DNA of 64,000 bases from Didymella arachidicola. Taxonomy: Eukaryota > Ascomycota > Dothideomycetes > Pleosporales > Didymellaceae. Below the pieces are notes generated by a model, which saw only the letters and a program-made list of their open reading frames with translations, had not been told where the DNA came from and made no database searches. How positions within the stretch are numbered: position 1 is the first letter of the stretch; each line of letters begins with the position of its first letter. A program made the position numbers and the translations under genes. Below, in pieces: positions 44,013 to 52,210 of the stretch. The DNA is taken from the NCBI GenBank assembly GCA_016630955.3, contig CM049988.1:1550001-1614000 (forward strand). The letters are read 5' to 3'.

Positions 44013-44838
44013 AGCAAGACATCGACACCACCCACCGAGGACGGGACCATTTCACCAAACTTTCATATTGAAAAGCAATCACGGTTACGAGCATGCGATT
44101 TCAGCGACCTGCATACAAACAGCATTTGAGCTGCATATACTCGGCGTTTCGATTGGCCTACAGCGAGGCGAATAGGCGTATACCACAGCCACGACCGGCG
44201 TAGTCGTGGCTTTTTAGACATTGACGGCGTTTGCAAAATTTTCCTCTGGCAAGAGGTTCACAACCTGGAATGGCGTTTTTGCACTCATCATCCTTAGTAA
44301 TGATGACACGAATGGGCGATGCAAATGTATCAATACTTGTCTATTTCTATTGGAGTCTCCCAAAGGAGCAGTTGATAAGACGGAGGCTTGAAGTAGATAC
44401 CACAGCGCAGAGAGCGCGCAGCAATGGAGCATCTGGTGAATGCCACAACAAACATCGTCTTCAGTCATCCAAACGTGGCTTCGCAGTCGCCAGAACTGAC
44501 CAGTCTATGTTGAGTCAGTAACCCCATACTTTAGAAGCACGCAATGCAATCCTTCGAAGGTGTCGGCCGGCAGATAGCTCACGGACGGCACTCGCAAGAT
44601 TGACTACCCGATAAGCAAATTTCCGCCGCGTTACCAACCATGTCACGCGCACTTTTCGGTCTGTCACTGTCTTGTCATTGCATCCCCGTTCTGCGCCCAC
44701 ACACGAATCACTAATTGTCGTCCGCTCCGCGCGCTATCCTTTCGCGGACAGCGACGAGTTAGCATCAACGGAGAATAGCATGCTGTGGCCGATATAGCGC
44801 CGTTCCGTAGGTTCTGGATCCGAGAAGCTCCACGACGG
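44013..44838. other. Intergenic, 3' region of the RGS gene
   Basis: Holds a strong hairpin with a T-run (44187-44215) and otherwise nothing recognisable before the MITE. Confidence 0.45.
44187..44215 (+). other. Hairpin followed by a T-run
   Basis: AGCCACGAC (44187-44195) pairs perfectly with GTCGTGGCT (44203-44211) over a 7-base loop, followed directly by TTTT. It looks like a bacterial terminator. In a fungus it could be a 3'-UTR structure or the end of a Pol III transcript. Confidence 0.4.
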
Positions 44839-45093
44839 CCACGCGGGTGACAAAAAAAACCCGCACTCACAAGCAGCCAAACACGAATGAACACCAAGAT
44901 TAACCCTCTCCTTATTATGCTCTATAAGCACAACCACGTATCTATAAGGCTAGTAAAAATATAAAATTTTAGAGTAGAAGATTCTCTATAATTCTACCTT
45001 CTTAGAATTTTAATATTATTTATTGTTATGTAGCTATAAGTGTAGTAAAATGGTCACTTTTTGTGAGTGCGGCTTATTTCGTCACCCGCGTGG
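44839..45093. mobile_element. 255-bp MITE-like element with 33-bp terminal inverted repeats
   Basis: The left end CCACGCGGGTGAC...CCGCACTCACAA (44839-44872) matches the reverse complement of the right end (45061-45093) except for a few bases in an A-rich middle and one indel. The flanks carry a 4-bp direct repeat ACGG (44835-44838 and 45094-45097), a target-site duplication. The interior is AT-rich with no coding sequence. The TIR is unrelated to the pogo-type elements nearby. The source transposase is not in this window. Confidence 0.8.
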
Positions 45094-45097
45094 ACGG

Positions 45098-45505
45098 CTA
45101 GAGGTTCGGACATTGTGGATCTCAAAGTCCGCAGGACTCGCAGAAGCATTGACAGGAGAACCCTGCGGGGTTGCTCATACGATGTGAGAAAGAGGATATA
45201 GATACTGATTAGGCTTATGGAGTCCTCAACGAAAGAATTAAGTTCTTGAAACACACGCTCGGCCGCCAATGTTGAGCCACAATACGAGCGTCTATGGCCC
45301 GTATTGGTGATCTTGAAGACACTGCCGACACCATGCCTGTCAACTTGCTACGAACTGACCGCTCTCCTGGAAATGACGCGTATGATACCAGGCACTGAGG
45401 TCGAGCGCTGGCGTTGGGCTCCTCTACGAAGTGCTCATGCATGTCGTCGATCTTAAAAGCCCCCGAGCCGGTTATCTTATTCTTAAACGCTCCGCCTAAT
45501 TTATA
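45098..45505. other. Spacer between MITE and transposon relic
   Basis: About 400 bp of normal composition with no gene, becoming AT-rich from about 45475. Confidence 0.45.
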
Positions 45506-45905
45506 ACGTACATGTACACCGAGCGGCGCACCTAGATTTACTAGGGAAAATCAACAATCTAAAGCTTAATAACTCTAGTGCTATTCTATGGAATTTTTTT
45601 AAAGTTTAAGTATATATTTTCTATATATATAAGCTTTAATATATTAAAGGAATTTAAGCTCTACCTATACTAGCTTAATAGATATAGAAAAGTAGGTCTA
45701 AATAATCTCTATAATTTACTATATCTTAAATAACTTCTTTTCTATTCTAGCTAGACCTTCTAAATTCTAGAAATAGCTTCTTTAGATACTTATAGCACTA
45801 TTATAAAAGTTTTAGAATTTATTATAGAGTATAGTAAGAGTTAAATAGCTATAAGAAACGTAATTTAACTAGTAAATCTAGGTACGCTACTTAGTATATT
45901 ACGCT
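45506..45905. mobile_element. AT-rich decayed relic related to the pogo-type elements
   Basis: The left end after TA reads ACGTACATGTACACCGAGCG, nearly the same as the terminus of the intact element at 50068 (ACGTACATGTACAACGAGCG). An internal inverted repeat of 19 bp (45526-45544 and 45869-45887, one mismatch) is consistent with subterminal repeats. The interior is almost pure A/T and TA-rich, as expected after RIP. The right boundary is approximate. Confidence 0.55.
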
Positions 45906-45915
45906 GCTTGCTATA

Positions 45916-47780
45916 ACGTACCTCACGGGTAAGTGGGCCACCCTGTCTAGTGGGCCACTTTTGCCAAGACCACACCAAACTTCACATTAAATTGTAGTAT
46001 AGTAACAGCACCTCGCGTATGGGGGTTCTGAGGAAGACGTCCTGGCAAGGTCCATGGTAGATAAGTGTTATTTACACGTTCGCGCGTTGTGCCCTGTCTC
46101 TCCGCACGTTCCACACCGTCGTTGGGATAGTTCACCTCCTTCAGCGCGCATCCTCTTCTTTGGCTTCTTACCATCACCACGCACGCCAAACTCCTTTAGA
46201 GCAGTTAAACGCTGTGCCTCTTCAACTGTTATGCTCCCTCCTGTTTGAATTCGCTTCCTTTTATGTGATTTGCGCTCTGTTGCAGCTGCTAGAGCCTCTC
46301 GAAGCTCATCACGTTCCTTTCTCATCAACGCAAGCTGGTGCGCTACCTTTGCTCCCCCCTTTGCATAGTGCTCTAGCGCACTATACACTGAATTTGGTGA
46401 GCTGCCCTGCTGCCTCTTATACTTGTCTCGAATTAGAGTTGATTGCGACTGAAATTCAAGCAGGTTTTTGGGGGTTTGGGACTGCCAGGGCTCGTTGTTG
46501 GTAGGTAGTTGGGGTGATGGAGTCCGCAGCCTCACATTGAGGGTTGATATGACCCGTTCTGGGTCAAAGGGGACCAATCCAGCGCCTCGGAACCCTCCCT
46601 GGATGTTGCTAGGGGTGATAGTCGCGTTATATGCTGCTCTTAAGCATACTAGGAACGACTGCTTGTCTATGTGGTTGATCCGGTTGCGCGAGAGCTTGTT
46701 GACCTGATGCCCGTACTCCCGCTTCAAAGGGGCAAAACAACCCACATCAAGCAGCTGCAAGAGGTGCGATGAGTGCGCAGGCATTGTAAGAGTTACAATC
46801 TTGTTCTCTTTGCAGTATTGGGTGAATGCTGCGGCCTGGTGGCTCTCATGGCCGTCTATAAGTAGCAAACGGTGGGTCCCATAGGTACGCTCCTTAGTAT
46901 GCCTGTTAAAGTGCTTCAACCAGTCAAGACCAAGCTCGTTGTTGGTCCAGCCGTTCTCAGAGACCCCAATTACCCAGTCCTGGGGCAGATCTTTGTCCTT
47001 AGACCAGTTGGTGGTGTGGGTTTTGGCTTTAAGGATAATAAAGGGTGGAATAGCCCACCCTGCAGCATTTACGCCTAAGATTAACGTAGCCCACTCCTTA
47101 TTGCCTGGCTGTATCTGCTTTGCTCGTCCTCGGTTCTCTACGTCTGCAACCACTGCTCCAGGGGTAATCTGACCCATTGCAAAGCCAGTCTCGTCAAAGT
47201 TGTACGTGTCTTCGTCCACAATGCCGTACTTAGCTTTGACATTAGCTACTAGGCTGAACCAGCCCTGTATTATCTCAGGATCCTCGCAGAGGGCTCTCTT
47301 GTAGTCATACTTGCGACTAAACTTTACTTTTAGCCTTGGTTGACGCTTTACAAACGTACTGGGCCAATTTCGGCCAACAGGGGCCATTCCACGCTCTTGT
47401 CGCAGCAAATTGGCCATATCAGCCACATCTGACAAGCGAGGGGGTTCTCCTCGCTGTATAAGGTAAAGAACGTGATCAACAATCGCCTCCTCTGCGTGCT
47501 CATCCAGATACCGTCGGCTAGGCATAGAATCAACTCTTGAGGGCTGTCCAGCGCGTCGTTGGGCTAGTGTAGTTCGGGGCACGTTGAAGATAGCTGCAAC
47601 GCGTCGCAGGGAGAGATTCGCATCCTGTTTGATAGCTTGAAGTGCAAGCTGTATCCGAGCTTCTTTTAACGCGTCTGATTGACCTTGTTGTTGAGGCATT
47701 AGTGTAGGGAGAGAGTTTTGGTGTGGTCTTGGCAAAAGTGGCCCACTAGACAGGGTGGCCCACTTACCCGTGAGGTACGT
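45916..47780 (-). mobile_element. Pogo/Fot1-type DNA transposon, copy 1 (apparently intact)
   Basis: This 1865-bp element is flanked by TA duplications (45914-45915 and 47781-47782). Its terminal inverted repeats are identical over 64 bp (45916-45979 and 47717-47780) and start ACGTACCTCACGGGTAAGTG. Within the TIR the 10-mer AGTGGGCCAC occurs twice, 17 bp apart (45932 and 45949), followed by the core CACTTTTGCCAAG. It carries one uninterrupted transposase gene on the minus strand. Perfect TIRs and an intact gene in RIP-like surroundings point to a recent insertion. Confidence 0.9.
46068..47699 (-). CDS. Pogo/Fot1-type transposase, copy 1
   Basis: An uninterrupted gene encodes 543 aa from the first ATG inside the element. 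The N-terminal Psq-like helix-turn-helix (LQAIKQDANLSLRRVAAIFN) and a CENP-B-type DNA-binding domain (around NWPSTFVKRQPRLKVKFSRK) are followed by the DDE_1 catalytic domain. The expected acidic residues are visible in YNFDETGF, LLLIDGHESH and LLDVGCFAPL. The basic C-terminus ends in a CCHC zinc knuckle (C529-x2-C532-x4-H537-x4-C542). It should cut and paste its own element at TA sites. The zinc knuckle is also present in the two sister copies. Confidence 0.9.
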   Translation of the reverse strand: MPQQQGQSDALKEARIQLALQAIKQDANLSLRRVAAIFNVPRTTLAQRRAGQPSRVDSMPSRRYLDEHAEEAIVDHVLYLIQRGEPPRLSDVADMANLLRQERGMAPVGRNWPSTFVKRQPRLKVKFSRKYDYKRALCEDPEIIQGWFSLVANVKAKYGIVDEDTYNFDETGFAMGQITPGAVVADVENRGRAKQIQPGNKEWATLILGVNAAGWAIPPFIILKAKTHTTNWSKDKDLPQDWVIGVSENGWTNNELGLDWLKHFNRHTKERTYGTHRLLLIDGHESHQAAAFTQYCKENKIVTLTMPAHSSHLLQLLDVGCFAPLKREYGHQVNKLSRNRINHIDKQSFLVCLRAAYNATITPSNIQGGFRGAGLVPFDPERVISTLNVRLRTPSPQLPTNNEPWQSQTPKNLLEFQSQSTLIRDKYKRQQGSSPNSVYSALEHYAKGGAKVAHQLALMRKERDELREALAAATERKSHKRKRIQTGGSITVEEAQRLTALKEFGVRGDGKKPKKRMRAEGGELSQRRCGTCGETGHNARTCK

Positions 47781-47782
47781 TA

Positions 47783-48186
47783 TATTAAAATTTAGTTAAT
47801 TCTAGATAGGTTAGTAAACTCTAGCAAACTCTAGTAGCAAATTAAAAATTAATTTTATAATATAGTATAAAATAAAGTAGAGTATTAAAAAGATTTTAGT
47901 ACTAACGTACCTTATAGGCAAGTTGCCTACTTTTACTAAAACTTTATAAAAATTAACTCTATTATAGCCTAAAATACTATAAATTAGTGCTATATAAGAT
48001 AATAATATAGTAGACCTAAAAAAAAACACCTAGAATACTACCTAGAGTCTACTAGAGTCTACTAGATATAGAGTATAGAATATAAAGATATTAGGCTTAT
48101 TATTAGACTTAATCTTATATAGTATATTCTAAAAGATCTAAAAATATAAGATAGTTTATACTTATTACTATAAAACCTACTAGTAC
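47783..48186. mobile_element. AT-rich RIP-like copy of the same transposon family
   Basis: From 47905 (after TA) the sequence reads ACGTACCTTATAGGCAAGTT, then CTACTTTTACTAAAACTTTA. It aligns with the TIR core of copy 2 (CACTTTTGCCAAGCCCCCAC) with C-to-T and G-to-A changes. The next stretch (CTATTATAGCCTAAAATAC) aligns with copy 2's subterminal sequence CTATTATAGCCCACAGCAC in the same way. Copy 2 is inserted directly after it. The part before 47905 is also AT-rich and holds one arm of a 19-bp inverted repeat. No open frame remains. Confidence 0.6.
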
Positions 48187-48188
48187 TA

Positions 48189-50052
48189 ACGTACCCCACG
48201 GGCGAGTCGCTCAACGGGCGAGTCGCTCACTTTTGCCAAGCCCCCACCAAAACCTGACCTATTATAGCCCACAGCACCACACTTTGGCACTCTGTGGCAG
48301 ACTATAGCACGTAATATCATTCAGAGACCTCTTCTACATCAATCTTGCACGTTCGCGCGTTGTGCCCAGTCTGATTGCACCTTCTACAGCGCCTTTGGCT
48401 TGGCTCACCCTCTTGAGCGCGCACTTGCTTCTTTGTCCTCTTCCCATTACTACGCGCCCCAAAGTCCTTTAGAGCTGCCAGTCGCTGCCTATCTTCAACT
48501 ATTAGGGTCCCTTCCTTCTAAACCCGCTTTCTTTTGTGTGATTTTCGTCGCGTGGCGGCCTTATTAGCCGCTCGAAGCTCCTTGGTTTCCTGTTGAGCCA
48601 AAACCAGCTTGTGCGCAATAATTGCAGCCCCCTTTGACACCTTCTTAAACGCCTCAACTATAGATGTGGGAGAGCTGTCCACATGTCTCTGAATCCTTGA
48701 CTTCACAAGCGTTGATTGCGACCCAAATTCCAGGGTATTGCTGGGGGTTTGCGACTGCCAGGGCACGTTGTTGGCGGCAAGTGGTGGTGATGGAGTCCGA
48801 AGCTTCACATCAAGGGCTGATATGACCCGTTCTGGGTCAAAGGGGACTAATCCAGCGCCTCGGAACCCTCCTTGGATGTTACTAGGAGTAAATACTGCAT
48901 TGTAGGCTGCTTTGAAGCATGGCAGGAACTCAGTCTTGGTAAGGTGGGTGATCCGGTTGCGCATAAGCATCTCGGCTTGGAGCCCGTACGCTGTCTTCAG
49001 AGGGGCAAAACAACCCACATCAAGTGGCTGTAGGAGGTGTGATGAGTGTGGAGGCATACATAGGGTAACAATCTTGTTATCCTTGTAGTATTGCTAGAAT
49101 TGGAGCGATTCGTGGCTCTCGTGGCCGTCGATAATCAGCAGTCGGTGGGTACCAACAGTACGCTCCTTTGTATGCGTGTCAAAGTGCTTCAACCACTTAA
49201 AACCAAGCTTATTAGTAGTCCAGCCGTTAGTAGAGACTCCAATAACCCAATCCTGGGGCAGGTCTTCCTCCTTGTACCAGCCAGAGAGGTGGTGGCGTGC
49301 CTTGAAGATAATGAAGGGCGGGATGGCCCATCCTTTGGCATTGATGCCCTGTATAACCGTTACCCATTCCCGGTTGCCTGGCTGGACGGCCTTTGGCCTT
49401 CCTCGTCTCTCTGAAGCTGTAACGACTGCTCCTGTAGATATCTGGCCCATCATAAAGCCTGTCTCATCAAAGTTGTGCACGTCGTCATCTGGGATGCCAT
49501 ACTTGGCTTTGACATTGGCTACCAGGTTGAACCAGCCCTGCACAACCCCAGAATCCTCACAGAGGGCTCGCTTGTAGTCGTACTTGCGATTAAACTTCGT
49601 TTTGAGCTCTGGTTGACGCTTAACAAACGTACTGGGCCAGTTTGTGCCAACAGGGCCCAGATTGCGCTCAGCGCGCAGAGAATTGGCCATAGCAGCCACA
49701 TCTGCCAGCCGAGGGCCAAATCCTCGCGCATCTAGCTCAAGTATGTGTTTAAAAACCACCTGCTCCTCATTGTTGTCCAACCCTCGTGAGTTGGGCATAG
49801 TATCAGCTCGTGAAGGTCGTCCTGCGTGTCGGTCGCTTAGTGTCTTTTGAGGGACCCCATAGATGGCTGCAGCGCGTCGCTGTAAGAGATTCGCATCTTG
49901 TTTGAGAGCTTGAAGCGCAAGCTGTACCTGGGCCTCTTTCAACGCGTTAATATTAGGTCGTTGTTGAGGCATTGGTGTAAGGAGGGTACTTTGGTGGGGG
50001 CTTGGCAAAAGTGAGCGACTCGCCCGTTGAGCGACTCGCACGTGGGGTACGT
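48189..50052 (-). mobile_element. Pogo/Fot1-type DNA transposon, copy 2 (transposase dead)
   Basis: This 1864-bp element has TA duplications (48187-48188 and 50053-50054). The TIR begins ACGTACCCCACGGGCGAGTC and contains a perfect 16-bp tandem doublet of ACGGGCGAGTCGCTCA (48198-48229), then the core CACTTTTGCCAAG. The right TIR differs at one base in the outer doublet unit. Length and layout match copies 1 and 3. The transposase has two nonsense codons. Confidence 0.88.
48317..49972 (-). pseudogene. Transposase of copy 2, two in-frame stops
   Basis: The frame runs in register over 552 codons from ATG 49972 to a normal stop at 48317, but TAG codons interrupt it at 49096..49094 (after SLQF, inside the catalytic domain) and 48520..48518 (in the basic tail, where copy 3 has Gln). 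The second fits a C-to-T change (CAG to TAG). All domains remain readable: HTH, CENP-B-like domain, YNFDETGF, IIDGHESH, PLDVGCFAPL and a C-terminal CCHC knuckle (CRRCNQTGHNARTC). There are no indels, so the death is recent. Confidence 0.85.
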
Positions 50053-50067
50053 TAGATATATATAGTA

Positions 50068-51931
50068 ACGTACATGTACAACGAGCGGACCGGTCAACGA
50101 GCGGGCCACTTTTGCCAAGACCACACCAAAACTCCCTCCCTACACTAATGCCTCCACAACAAGTACAGTTTAACGCGTCAAACGAGCGTCAGATACAGCT
50201 TGCGCTCCAAGCTCTCAAACAAGACGCGAATCTCTCAGAGCGACGCGCTGCAGCTATCTACAGCGTCTCTCGAACTACACTACACCAACGACGCGCTGGA
50301 CGACCTTCACGCGTTAATATTATGGCCAACTTACGGAATCTAACCAGCGCTGAGGAGCAGGTGATTGTTATGCGCATACTTGAGCTGGTTACGCGAGGAG
50401 AGTCCCCCCGGCTTGAATTTGTGGCTGATATGGCCAATTCTCTGCTGAAAGAGCGCAGTTTGGCCCCTGTTGGCCCAAGGTGGGCCAGCAGGTTTGTTTC
50501 GCGTCAGGAGGAGCTCAAAACAGTTTTTAATCGCAAGTATGACTACAAGCGAGCCCTCTGCGAGGACCCTGAGGTTATACAGGGCTGGTTCAACCTTGTA
50601 GCTACTACCAAAGTCAAGTATGGCATCCAGGACAACGACACGTACAACTTTGACGAGACAGGCTTCATGATGGGCCAGATATCCACCGGAGTTGTTGTAA
50701 CAGATGCAGAGAAACTAGGACGAGCAAAGCAGGTCCAGCCAGGCAACCGGGAGTGGGTAACAGTCATTGAGGGCATTAATGCCACAGGATGGGCTATTCC
50801 ACCCTACATCATCTTCAAAGCCCGCCAACACCAGTCCAGCTGGTACAAGGACAACAACCTGCCCCAAGATTGGAGTATTGCCATCTCTGAGAACGGCTGG
50901 ACTACCAATGAGCTTGGTTTTGACTGGTTGAAGCACTTTGACAGGTATACAAAGGCGCGCACTGTTGGCAGCCACCGGTTGCTGATTATTGACGGTCATG
51001 GGAGCCACAACACTCCAGAATTCACGCAATACTGCAAGGATCAGAAGATTGTGATCCTATGCATGCCTCCGCACTCATCGCACCTCCTTCAGCCACTTGA
51101 TGTGGGTTGTTTTGGCCCTCTGAAGAAGGCGTACGGGGTTGAGGTTAATGAGCTTATGCGCAACCGGATCAACCACATTACAAAGCAGGAGTTCCTCCCA
51201 TGCTTTGTAGCGGCTCACAAGAAAGCTATTACCCCTAGCAACATTCAAGGAGGGTTCCGAGGGGCCGGATTGGCTCCCTTTGCCCCAGATCGCGTCATAT
51301 TGGCCCTGGATGTGAAGCTGCGCACCCCATCGCCACCACTCCCCCAAAACAGCCCGCTCTGGCAGTCGCAAACCCCAAGCAATACCCTGGAATTTGGGTC
51401 GCAATCAACGCTTGTGAAGAAGAGGATTCAGACGCATGTTAATAGCTCACCAACCTCTATAGTTGAAGCGTTTGAGAAGGTCTCAAAGGGGGCAGCAATT
51501 ATTGCGCACAAGCTGGTTTTGGCACAACAGGAGATTACTGAGCTTCGAGCGGCTAATAAGGCCGCCACGCGACGTAAATCGCACAAAAGAAAGCGTATTC
51601 AAGCTAAGGGAAGCCTTGCGGTTGAAGAGGGCCAGCGGATAGCTGCTCTGCAGGAGTTTAGCGCGCGTAGTGATGGTAAGAAGGCAAAGAAGCAGGTTCG
51701 GGCTGAAGGAGGTGAACCATCCCAACGACGCTGTGGACGGTGCGGAGAGAGTGGGCACAACGCGCGAACGTGCAAGAATGCTGTAGAAGAGGTCTCTTAG
51801 TAATATTACAGCTTGTTTTGCCTTATGCAGCGCCAGTTTGTAGTGTTTTGGGCCATAATAGGGGGAGTTTTGGTGTGGTCTTGGCAAAAGTGGCCCGCTC
51901 GTTGACCGGTCCGCTCGTTGTACATGTACGT
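50068..51931 (+). mobile_element. Pogo/Fot1-type DNA transposon, copy 3 (apparently intact)
   Basis: This 1864-bp element has TA duplications (50066-50067 and 51932-51933). Its TIRs are identical over 69 bp, starting ACGTACATGTACAACGAGCG, with CAACGAGCGG twice at a 16-bp period (50079 and 50095) and then GGCCACTTTTGCCAAGACC. It lies only 15 bp from copy 2, in the opposite orientation, with AT-rich DNA between and beyond. The transposase gene is uninterrupted. Confidence 0.9.
50148..51800 (+). CDS. Pogo/Fot1-type transposase, copy 3
   Basis: An uninterrupted gene encodes 550 aa from the first ATG in the element. The domain order is the same as in copy 1: HTH (LQALKQDANLSERRAAAIYS), CENP-B-like DNA-binding domain, DDE_1 with YNFDETGFMMGQ, LLIIDGHGSH and LQPLDVGCFGPL, a Lys/Arg-rich tail, and a CCHC knuckle (CGRCGESGHNARTC). 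It is clearly diverged from copy 1 and copy 2, mostly in the N-terminal HTH, the linker and the tail. Together with its different TIR doublet this suggests a distinct subfamily. Confidence 0.9.
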   Translation: MPPQQVQFNASNERQIQLALQALKQDANLSERRAAAIYSVSRTTLHQRRAGRPSRVNIMANLRNLTSAEEQVIVMRILELVTRGESPRLEFVADMANSLLKERSLAPVGPRWASRFVSRQEELKTVFNRKYDYKRALCEDPEVIQGWFNLVATTKVKYGIQDNDTYNFDETGFMMGQISTGVVVTDAEKLGRAKQVQPGNREWVTVIEGINATGWAIPPYIIFKARQHQSSWYKDNNLPQDWSIAISENGWTTNELGFDWLKHFDRYTKARTVGSHRLLIIDGHGSHNTPEFTQYCKDQKIVILCMPPHSSHLLQPLDVGCFGPLKKAYGVEVNELMRNRINHITKQEFLPCFVAAHKKAITPSNIQGGFRGAGLAPFAPDRVILALDVKLRTPSPPLPQNSPLWQSQTPSNTLEFGSQSTLVKKRIQTHVNSSPTSIVEAFEKVSKGAAIIAHKLVLAQQEITELRAANKAATRRKSHKRKRIQAKGSLAVEEGQRIAALQEFSARSDGKKAKKQVRAEGGEPSQRRCGRCGESGHNARTCKNAVEEVS

Positions 51932-51933
51932 TA

Positions 51934-52210
51934 TTAAAAGAATTAGAATATTTTATTTTATAAAGTAAGCTTATATTAAGATAGTTTAATAAACTATAGT
52001 AGAGTAATTAATAAATAAATATAAATATTAAGCCTCTTTTAAATCTAATTATACTAAAATAAGAACTTAAATCTTTTAAATCCTCTACTTATACTTTATA
52101 TACACTTACTTAGTAAGATTAAACTAGCTAGCTAATAAGCTAGCTACTAGAGTTTGCTAGATTTTGCTAGAGTACGTTAGAATACGCTAGAGTACGCTAG
52201 AGTTTAAAAC
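51934..52210. repeat. AT-rich RIP-like sequence with a 10-bp tandem repeat
   Basis: Mostly A/T and TA-rich, with no open frame. At 52151-52205 a 10-bp unit (consensus AGTACGCTAG) is repeated five times plus half a unit. The GC-poor units (AGTTTGCTAG, AGTACGTTAG, AATACGCTAG) differ mainly by C-to-T and G-to-A changes. At 52143-52161 lies one arm of the 19-bp inverted repeat whose other arm is at 47820-47838. Confidence 0.7.
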
